Of a stretch of DNA of 5,169 nucleotides, positions 1 through 4,466 are shown piece after piece. The DNA is from Clostridiales bacterium (GTDB lineage: Bacteria > Bacillota > Clostridia > Oscillospirales > QAMX01), in contig DUUG01000054.1 in assembly GCA_012841675.1 (NCBI GenBank), positions 1 through 5,169 on the forward strand. The letters are read 5' to 3'. The notes below the pieces were generated by a model, which made no database searches, was not told the DNA's origin, and was given only the letters and a program-made list of their open reading frames with translations. The position numbers and the translations under genes are program-made. The first letter of the stretch is position 1. Each line of letters begins with the position of its first letter.

Positions 1-388
1 CTTTTATGATGCCGTTATCTAGAAAAACGCGCTCCGGCGGGCATTCCGTTTTCGTAAATCCAAGGGAAGTAAGGGTTATTTCACCGAAAACCTCTTTTCC
101 TTTCGGCAAAGGGGTGAAGGAAATGGAGCAGGGCCGCTCTGCCGAAGCACCGCTTAGAATCCCGTCTACAAAGCTGGCAAAGCTTGTGTTTCCGGCAGGG
201 AGAAAAAACTCCTCCGTGCAAGGCACACCGTCCTTTTCATAGGTTAAAAGGCCGCTTAAAGGCCAAGGCGTCTGAACGGAAAGGGTGTAGCGGTTAAAAG
301 AGAAAGAAGCCGTTTCCGAAAAAACAACTTCCTGTCCGGGCGACAGAACGGCGGGAAGAGCCAGGGGCAAGAAAGCGTTTGTTTGCAT
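1..388 (-). CDS. Unrecognised protein, N-terminal 129 residues (runs off left edge)
   Basis: An open minus-strand frame runs from ATG at 388 to the window edge without a stop. The start is well supported: AAGGAG at 396-401 lies 7 nt before the ATG. It begins MQTNAFLPLALPAVLSPG and has no charged n-region plus long hydrophobic core, so I see no signal peptide or membrane segment. The visible part alternates hydrophobic and polar residues with many Phe, Thr, Ser and Pro, as in beta-sandwich domains. Residues 30-60 (strand-like, with PWPLSG at 41-46) and the end VFLDNGIIK (121-129) loosely recall the N-terminal beta domains of carbohydrate-active proteins, but I cannot assign a family. It starts 41 bp after the histidine phosphatase stop in the same direction with no promoter visible between them, so the two are probably co-transcribed. 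Coding status is firm; function is unknown. Confidence 0.8.
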   Translation of the reverse strand, partial: MQTNAFLPLALPAVLSPGQEVVFSETASFSFNRYTLSVQTPWPLSGLLTYEKDGVPCTEEFFLPAGNTSFASFVDGILSGASAERPCSISFTPLPKGKEVFGEITLTSLGFTKTECPPERVFLDNGIIK

Positions 389-429
389 ACAATCACTCCT
401 TGTGGATGGGCGAATTTCGGCCAAGGCCG

Positions 430-1071
430 TCAATGGAACCGAACCATCTCCTCGGTGACGGAAAGATACTCTCTGGTGGCCCATTCCAGCTGCCATATAT
501 TATCTTCAAACACAAACTTATTGGAAGAGCAAAGGTGGCCCAGGACGCCTTCTTCGCTTCCAATCAAAGCCCGGGCGCCTTCAATGGACACCACACCGTG
601 GGAAACGACGAGAGCGGAACCGTCATAATGCTGGTGGATTTGCGAAAGGGCCTTAGCTATGCGGTCAATGGTGAGGGTTGTATGGCGCGGTTCCGGAAAT
701 GTGGGGAAAAGAAAGGACTCATAGGAGGTGTCTATCCGCGGGAAACGGGCTTTTGCCTCCTCCTTTGACATAATTTCCGGCATAGATTCAAACCAATGGG
801 GGTCAAGCCGCTCCATAAAGCCGTATTCGACGAAAATGGGCAAATCCAAATACGACGCGACTATATCTGCCGTTTGCAATGCCCGCAAAAACGGGGATGC
901 AAACACATAATCAATCTTTTCCTTTTGCAGAAACCGGCCGGCGTCATGGGCCTGTTTCAAGCCGTTTTCAGACAGGGGCGTGTCATGGGGGCGAGAGGCA
1001 GTTTTCCTCCAGGTTTTATCCTCAAAATCTTGCCTGATGCCGTGCCGTAACAGTATGAGCGATTGGAGCAA
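430..1071 (-). CDS. Histidine phosphatase superfamily protein (phosphoglycerate mutase-like)
   Basis: Predicted cytosolic 213-residue phosphohydrolase of the histidine phosphatase superfamily, in which a histidine is transiently phosphorylated. I see the RHG catalytic motif at residues 9-11 (nucleophile His10) followed by Arg13, the PLSENGLKQA segment (32-41), SPFLRALQTA (59-68, with Arg63 as phosphate-pocket residue), a candidate acid Glu87 in FMERLD, and the second catalytic histidine in VVSHG (His158). Length fits the family. The start is chosen as TTG at 1071 because AAAGGAGG (1079-1086) sits exactly 7 nt upstream and RHG then falls at the usual distance from the N-terminus. The frame is open upstream to an ATG at 1188, but that lies beyond the promoter, and ATG 1095 has no ribosome binding site. 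Substrate is not predictable: members act on sugar phosphates, nucleotides, phosphoproteins or others. First gene of a probable two-gene operon with the gene starting at 388. Confidence 0.93.
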   Translation of the reverse strand: MLQSLILLRHGIRQDFEDKTWRKTASRPHDTPLSENGLKQAHDAGRFLQKEKIDYVFASPFLRALQTADIVASYLDLPIFVEYGFMERLDPHWFESMPEIMSKEEAKARFPRIDTSYESFLFPTFPEPRHTTLTIDRIAKALSQIHQHYDGSALVVSHGVVSIEGARALIGSEEGVLGHLCSSNKFVFEDNIWQLEWATREYLSVTEEMVRFH

Positions 1072-1078
1072 GGCGCTT

Positions 1079-1086
1079 CCTCCTTT
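1079..1086 (-). promoter_or_regulatory. Ribosome binding site deciding a TTG start
   Basis: On the minus strand AAAGGAGG is followed by 7 nt and then TTG at 1071-1069. No Shine-Dalgarno-like sequence precedes the in-frame ATG codons at 1095 or 1188, so this site fixes the phosphatase start. Confidence 0.85.
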
Positions 1087-1117
1087 GGATTCCATATAAT
1101 GGGTAATGAATAAATGC

Positions 1118-1146
1118 ATTATAGCATGCCCCAAAGTCATTGACAA
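1118..1146 (-). promoter_or_regulatory. Sigma-A promoter of the phosphatase operon
   Basis: On the minus strand the -35 box is TTGTCA (1141-1146) and the -10 box is a perfect TATAAT (1118-1123), separated by exactly 17 bp and preceded by an extended TGC. An A/T-rich stretch just upstream of the -35 (about 1150-1164) resembles an UP element. Transcription should begin near 1111, giving a leader of about 40 nt before the TTG start. Arms of an 8-bp inverted repeat lie in the spacer and upstream of the -35. Confidence 0.85.
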
Positions 1147-1178
1147 GAACTTTACAAAAAATTTGCACAAGGGGCATG
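1125..1178. repeat. 8-bp inverted repeat bracketing the -35 box
   Basis: CATGCCCC at 1125-1132 and its exact complement GGGGCATG at 1171-1178 are separated by 38 bp. One arm lies inside the promoter spacer and the other upstream of the -35 element of the minus-strand promoter. The placement would suit binding by a regulator at two sites, but a chance match of this length in a 230-bp gap is not excluded. Confidence 0.4.
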
Positions 1179-1286
1179 GCCAAGCCAAGGGTTATTTTGA
1201 TTTAGCATGGGAATATCCAAGAAAAATGGCATAGGAGGAAAAGATTTTCCGAATTTGTCGCCTTTTTTATGGTTTTTGCATAGGAT

Positions 1287-1298
1287 AAAGGGAGGTGA
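1287..1298 (+). promoter_or_regulatory. Strong ribosome binding site of the DUF3298 gene
   Basis: AAAGGGAGGTGA is close to a full anti-16S match, with GGAGG ending 8 nt before ATG 1304. It overlaps the in-frame GTG at 1295 and lies only 4 nt from the out-of-frame ATG at 1300, which argues for initiation at 1304. Confidence 0.85.
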
Positions 1299-1303
1299 TA
1301 TGC

Positions 1304-1981
1304 ATGCAGGTCAATTTCCAGAACGTGGAATATACCATGCGGAAAGAAGAAGACGAGCTTTTCTACAACGGAACCCTCATGGTGGCCTATTCTTCAGAGT
1401 ATCCGTACGTAACAGAAGGGAGAGCCCCGGGTCTTCGGCGGATCAATCTCCAGATTGCCGGCCAAAGGCTGCGCTTTGAGCGGTTTGTGAAGAACCGAAT
1501 GTATTTTGACGCCGTGGCCGACTACCGCCGCGCCCAAACAGAGGGGTATCCCTTCCGGGCTTACGATGCCGTGCAGAATTACACGGTGACGTACAACGAC
1601 AACTGCCACTTTAGCTTCTACCGCGACCAATACCAGTATACCGGCGGCGCCCACGGCATGACCGTCCGCTACGGAAGCACCTTTAATATTCTGACAGGGC
1701 GGCCCGTTCCCTTGTCGGCATTTTTCCATCCGGGCAGCAACTATATCCAGCGGTTAAAGCAATTGATCCTTGAGCAGGCCCACAGAATTCAGCAGAAAGA
1801 CCCTATCTACTTTGACAACTATCCCAAGCTGATTTACCAGTATTTCAACCCGGACAGCTTCTACTTAATACCAGACGGCATTGCCATTTTCTACGGCCAA
1901 TATGAAATCGGGCCCTATGCCATCGGCATCCAGGTGTTTGTCATCCCCTGGTCGGAGGTAGACCGTCCGCCAAGATGCTAA
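1304..1981 (+). CDS. DUF3298 (RsiV/PdaC-like C-terminal domain) protein without signal peptide
   Basis: A 225-residue protein matching the DUF4163/DUF3298 arrangement by recognisable motifs: an N-terminal beta-rich half (residues about 5-110, including FSFYRDQYQYTGG), the signature YTGGAHG (112-118) followed by STFNILTGRPVPLSAFF (125-141), and the C-terminal FYLIPDGIAIFYGQYEIGPYA (186-206) ending in VIPWSEV. This domain is known from the extracellular part of the anti-sigma factor RsiV, which binds lysozyme, and from cell-wall deacetylases such as PdaC; its molecular role in stand-alone proteins is unclear. Unlike those, I see no signal peptide or transmembrane helix, so it is predicted cytosolic. 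ATG 1304 is chosen because AAAGGGAGGTGA (1287-1298) puts GGAGG 8 nt upstream; the in-frame GTG at 1295 lies inside that site. It is divergent from the phosphatase and converges on the DUF4838 gene. No convincing promoter box pair was found upstream. Confidence 0.9.
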   Translation: MQVNFQNVEYTMRKEEDELFYNGTLMVAYSSEYPYVTEGRAPGLRRINLQIAGQRLRFERFVKNRMYFDAVADYRRAQTEGYPFRAYDAVQNYTVTYNDNCHFSFYRDQYQYTGGAHGMTVRYGSTFNILTGRPVPLSAFFHPGSNYIQRLKQLILEQAHRIQQKDPIYFDNYPKLIYQYFNPDSFYLIPDGIAIFYGQYEIGPYAIGIQVFVIPWSEVDRPPRC

Positions 1982-2026
1982 TCCTCCCGCTTACATAAAA
2001 GCTTACTAAAAGAAGCGGCAAAAGGA

Positions 2027-2071
2027 ACGACCCGCCATGGCAACAGTGAAACCGTTGCTATGGCGGGTTGT
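2027..2071. terminator. Long hairpin between convergent genes, probable bidirectional terminator
   Basis: Arms 2027-2044 and 2054-2071 pair over about 18 bp with only G-T wobbles, around a 9-nt loop (2045-2053); the core is ACCCGCCAT/ATGGCGGGT. It lies 45 bp after the plus-strand DUF3298 stop and 19 bp beyond the minus-strand DUF4838 stop. Neither flank has an unbroken T tract (TGTAAACATTTT after the right arm; a broken T-rich run on the minus strand), so termination in both directions is inferred from strength and position. Confidence 0.7.
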
Positions 2072-2083
2072 AAACATTTTCAA

Positions 2084-2101
2084 AAAGGAGTTAGCTCCCT
2101 T
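2084..2101 (-). terminator. Short hairpin with T run overlapping the DUF4838 stop codon
   Basis: On the minus strand AAGGGAG and CTCCTTT can pair (7 bp, one G-T) around the loop CTAA, which contains the TAA stop, and the right arm runs into a TTTTT stretch. The stem is short and would have to fold over the stop codon, so this is at most a helper to the larger hairpin next to it. Confidence 0.3.
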
Positions 2102-3863
2102 GCCAAGCCGTCCAAATGTTAAAGTGACAGCCGTAACGGATTTTATCTTCGTGGAATTGTTCCACGCCGGCTTCATAGGCCTTTTGTTCTTCCTCGCTCA
2201 TGTTTTCTTTGTCATGCTTGCGGCAGAAAAGGTCTAAATACGTCATGGCCAGGCGGCTTCGGCGGGCACGCTCTCTCTGCCCCTCATCCTCGGCCTTTGC
2301 TATGGTATCGTCCCACAGGCGTATGGCTTCGTCCAAGTGGTTGTTGATAAAATCGGAGAGGTACGAATCCTCCACCACCTCTTGATAGGCTTTCGGGTAG
2401 TATTCCTCCCCGAGTTCGCCGCCGATATCCATTTTCTCAAAGCAGCCCATGTGGCGGTGGCGGGTGGCGTCGTGCAGAAGGCGCATATACTCCTTGACGT
2501 TATGCCATCCGGGGCCGTAGTACCCTTCGAGAAAGTCGTCCATGTGGGCTTGATACTCTTCCTCGCTCATGTAAGGGTTCCAAAGCAGGCGGGCCAGCAA
2601 ATACGCCTTGAGGCTGCCCAAATCGCCCGTATACGTGGGGGATTCGGTGTCCTGCTCGAACACATGGAGAGCGTTGTTGTCGGCAAAGAAGCGCACGTTG
2701 TCCCGCAGGATTTCAAAGTTGGGTACCGGCGCAAAATAGCAGGAAAAGTTCCGCGTATAGTCCCAAATAGAGATTTTGTCGCAGATTTTGCCCCATTCTA
2801 AAAGCTCTTCCTTAAAAGCGCCTTTGTTTTTCTCGCAGGAAGGGTCGTCCAAGGCATGGCGGAAGCAGGCTTCAATGGTGCAGTAGCGGATAATGACGTT
2901 ATGACGGGGGCGGGTGATTTTGGGCGGCTTGCGAGTGTATTGATAGGCAAAGGTGCGAACCAGCGCGTTGGGGTAATCTTTTTCGATGTCCTCCGCCACG
3001 GCGTTGACAAAGCGGAGCAAAAGCCCGCTGGGGCTTCCCTCCTCGGCGTCTACGGCGGCGCAGTTTTCGCACTGGCAATACCGGCCGTTGTCGTTTTGTG
3101 AAACCTCCACGATGGAAGCGTTGGGCATTTTGGCAAGCTGTGCCCGCACGTTTTGGATTACGATTTTCAGCACGTCGGGGTTTGTCAGGCAAAGCTGGCC
3201 GTAGGGGACTTCAAAGGTGTTGCCGGCGGGAATGCGCTTGCCTTCCCAAAGGGAATAATATTCGGGGTGCTCTTCAAAATAGATTTTGGGATCGCAAAGG
3301 GCTTCAAAGGTGTGGCAAAAGCTGGTGCAAGGCTCGTGTCCGCCGTATTTTTCCACCTCTTTGCCGGCATGGTTAATAGCAGACCACGCCGTATAGGGCA
3401 TATCCAAAACATGGCTGGCCCAGTTGGTAAACCGGTCGGAAAATACAGGGTTAGAGGCATCACAAAGATTTGCCGGAACAGAAACATCGCCGGGAAGCAA
3501 TCGGCCCACGCCCGGTTCGTATTTCCGGAAACCGACGTACTTTTCCAAAAAGCGGTAGACGGCATACAAGGTGCCCCGGTCTATTTTTCCGAACAGATAG
3601 AGGTTTTTCTCGTCAGTTTTTATCACATAGCCATCGTACTGAATCCCGCTGCGGTCGCCTTCGGCGGCGTTGCCGATATAAATGCCGTGGGCGGGGGGTG
3701 AGGGCGTATGTACGGTGGGAAGCAGGACGCCGGTGGCCGTTTGCATGTGGTCAATAAGCTCCGAAGCGGCGGTTTGCTCGGTGGGAGTTGGGTTTTCGGG
3801 AAGAACAACGGTATATTTCGCTATGTCGATGTTGCCAATTTCGATTCGTTTGCGTTGGCTCAT
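2091..3863 (-). CDS. DUF4838 domain-containing protein, putative glycan-active enzyme
   Basis: A 590-residue protein. Residues about 10-125 match the N-terminal alpha/beta domain found before GH20 and GH67 catalytic domains: TEQTAASELIDHMQTATG (28-45), HGIYIGNAAEGD (59-70) and the hallmark RGTLYAVYRFLEKYVGFRKY (96-115). Residues about 140-460 are the DUF4838 region, with EVSQNDNGRYCQCENC (253-268; Cys263, 265 and 268), SGLLLRFVNAVAEDI, FEQDTESPTYTG (402-413) and LLARLLWNP followed by the conserved FLEGYYGPG (444-452). A helical C-terminal segment follows (about 455-590). The domain is widespread in polysaccharide-degrading bacteria but its activity is uncertain; a TIM-barrel glycosidase-like fold is the usual inference. 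No signal peptide is seen, so a cytosolic place is likely. ATG 3863 is supported by AGGAGGG at 3870-3876, 6 nt upstream. It has its own promoter at 3934-3962. Confidence 0.93.
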   Translation of the reverse strand: MSQRKRIEIGNIDIAKYTVVLPENPTPTEQTAASELIDHMQTATGVLLPTVHTPSPPAHGIYIGNAAEGDRSGIQYDGYVIKTDEKNLYLFGKIDRGTLYAVYRFLEKYVGFRKYEPGVGRLLPGDVSVPANLCDASNPVFSDRFTNWASHVLDMPYTAWSAINHAGKEVEKYGGHEPCTSFCHTFEALCDPKIYFEEHPEYYSLWEGKRIPAGNTFEVPYGQLCLTNPDVLKIVIQNVRAQLAKMPNASIVEVSQNDNGRYCQCENCAAVDAEEGSPSGLLLRFVNAVAEDIEKDYPNALVRTFAYQYTRKPPKITRPRHNVIIRYCTIEACFRHALDDPSCEKNKGAFKEELLEWGKICDKISIWDYTRNFSCYFAPVPNFEILRDNVRFFADNNALHVFEQDTESPTYTGDLGSLKAYLLARLLWNPYMSEEEYQAHMDDFLEGYYGPGWHNVKEYMRLLHDATRHRHMGCFEKMDIGGELGEEYYPKAYQEVVEDSYLSDFINNHLDEAIRLWDDTIAKAEDEGQRERARRSRLAMTYLDLFCRKHDKENMSEEEQKAYEAGVEQFHEDKIRYGCHFNIWTAWQGS

Positions 3864-3869
3864 AGGAAA

Positions 3870-3876
3870 CCCTCCT
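3870..3876 (-). promoter_or_regulatory. Ribosome binding site of the DUF4838 gene
   Basis: AGGAGGG on the minus strand ends 6 nt before the ATG at 3863, which supports that start. Confidence 0.85.
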
Positions 3877-3933
3877 GTCTTTCGCGGCCGGCTTCAAACC
3901 GGACGGAAAACTTTTATTTGTTCCGGTGGGCAA

Positions 3934-3962
3934 AGTGTAGCACACAGGGATAGGGTTGTCAA
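3934..3962 (-). promoter_or_regulatory. Sigma-A promoter of the DUF4838 gene
   Basis: On the minus strand the -35 is a perfect TTGACA (3957-3962) and the -10 is TACACT (3934-3939), separated by exactly 17 bp, with an extended TGC directly before the -10. Transcription should start near 3927, giving a leader of about 63 nt. With such a complete promoter, control would more likely be by repression than by need for an activator, but this is inference. Confidence 0.88.
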
Positions 3963-3971
3963 GAAAATATA

Positions 3972-3995
3972 CCGTGAAAAGAGCGGTTTTCGCGG
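3972..3995. promoter_or_regulatory. Inverted repeat upstream of the DUF4838 -35 box, candidate operator
   Basis: CCGTGAAAA (3972-3980) and TTTTCGCGG (3987-3995) are complementary at 8 of 9 positions around a 6-bp centre (GAGCGG). It lies about 10 bp upstream of the -35 hexamer. The TGAAAA...TTTTCG core resembles, but does not match, a catabolite-response element. A transcription-factor site is plausible; no regulator gene is present in the window to pair with it. Confidence 0.45.
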
Positions 3996-4082
3996 CCAAC
4001 GGTTTGACGTTGCCCCTGCTTTCCAACTGATCCATGTATAAATGGCAGGAAAACACATGACGGCATTTTTCGGGGTCTGTAC

Positions 4083-4111
4083 TTGGTAAATCTCGCCCGG
4101 TGAAATAGGAT
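4083..4111 (+). promoter_or_regulatory. Weak candidate plus-strand promoter
   Basis: TTGGTA (4083-4088) and TAGGAT (4106-4111) are spaced by 17 bp on the plus strand. Each box has four of six consensus bases. Its interest is that a transcript starting near 4118 would reach the plus-oriented terminator at 4377-4411 after roughly 290 nt. On its own this match is weak. Confidence 0.2.
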
Positions 4112-4376
4112 TCGGCACGAATTGCGAAAGGGCCAGCCGCATTTTACTTCGTATAACTGGCCGGAGAATGAACCAACCGAATAAGCAAGGCCCCCGCAAA
4201 ATAAACGGACCCAGATTGTGTGGCCAGCGCAAAACCCCTCTGCAGAAAATGTTTTTATGCGGAGCGGCGTAGCGCAAGCGGGTGAAATTTCATAGGATGC
4301 GCTCGTGGTTGTAGCAATGCATGCTCTGTCCACAGAACATTTGCTTTGCAGAATTGTTTGGCTTATGCCGACAGAT

Positions 4377-4411
4377 ACGCCCCCTGATGTAATTATATCA
4401 GGGGGCGTTTT
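4377..4411 (+). terminator. Strong rho-independent terminator hairpin
   Basis: ACGCCCCCTGAT (4377-4388) pairs perfectly with ATCAGGGGGCGT (4397-4408) around the 8-nt loop GTAATTAT, giving a 12-bp GC-rich stem followed by TTTTGTC on the plus strand. The T tract makes plus-strand reading the better terminator, yet no plus-strand gene precedes it. On the minus strand it stands 56 bp beyond the GH2 stop with a poorer tail (ATCTGTC), so it very likely also ends the GH2 transcript. Confidence 0.85.
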
Positions 4412-4466
4412 GTCTATTGGCCGTTACTACTGGTTCTTTTACAGCAGTTGGGAGTTTTTCAACAAG

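Larger units (their letters stand above)
3864..4466. other. Gene-free 603-bp region between the DUF4838 and GH2 genes
   Basis: No convincing coding frame. Its left end holds the DUF4838 promoter, leader and candidate operator; the middle (about 4000-4376) shows short inverted repeats (GGCCAG 4131-4136 with CTGGCC 4157-4162; AGCGCA 4271-4276 with TGCGCT 4298-4303 enclosing the palindrome TGAAATTTCA at 4283-4292); the right end holds the terminator at 4377-4411. Two overlapping minus-strand frames stay open for over 120 codons here, but both lack a ribosome binding site and protein-like composition, and one runs across the DUF4838 promoter. The stretch could hold a small RNA, a repeat element or decayed sequence. 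Confidence 0.6.

Noticed and set aside
379..768. Plus-strand 129-codon frame opposite the phosphatase
   Set aside because: Antisense shadow of a gene with clear catalytic motifs; no ribosome binding site of its own.
1072..1188. N-terminal extension of the histidine phosphatase frame starting at ATG 1188
   Set aside because: It lies across the TTGTCA-17-TATAAT promoter, has no ribosome binding site, and would put 39 extra residues before the TTG-encoded start; homologues begin close to RHG.
1255..1286. TTGTCG and TAGGAT as a promoter for the DUF3298 gene
   Set aside because: The spacer is 20 bp and transcription would begin inside the ribosome binding site.
1207..1479. Plus-strand frame beginning near AGGAGG at 1233-1238, including ATG 1300
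   Set aside because: It runs into the DUF3298 gene in another frame, and the spacing of the strong ribosome binding site favours ATG 1304.
3153..3701. Plus-strand 182-codon frame opposite the DUF4838 gene
   Set aside because: Antisense shadow; low-complexity Gly/Val/Ala-rich product typical of reading the complement of a GC-rich gene.
3894..4333. Two overlapping minus-strand open frames (127 and 124 codons) as genes
   Set aside because: No ribosome binding sites, unnatural composition rich in Trp, Cys and Pro, mutual overlap, and the first covers the DUF4838 promoter.
4230..4376. tRNA or known riboswitch in the non-coding stretch
   Set aside because: No T-loop signature or cloverleaf spacing, no recognisable riboswitch core, and no downstream plus-strand gene for a riboswitch to control.
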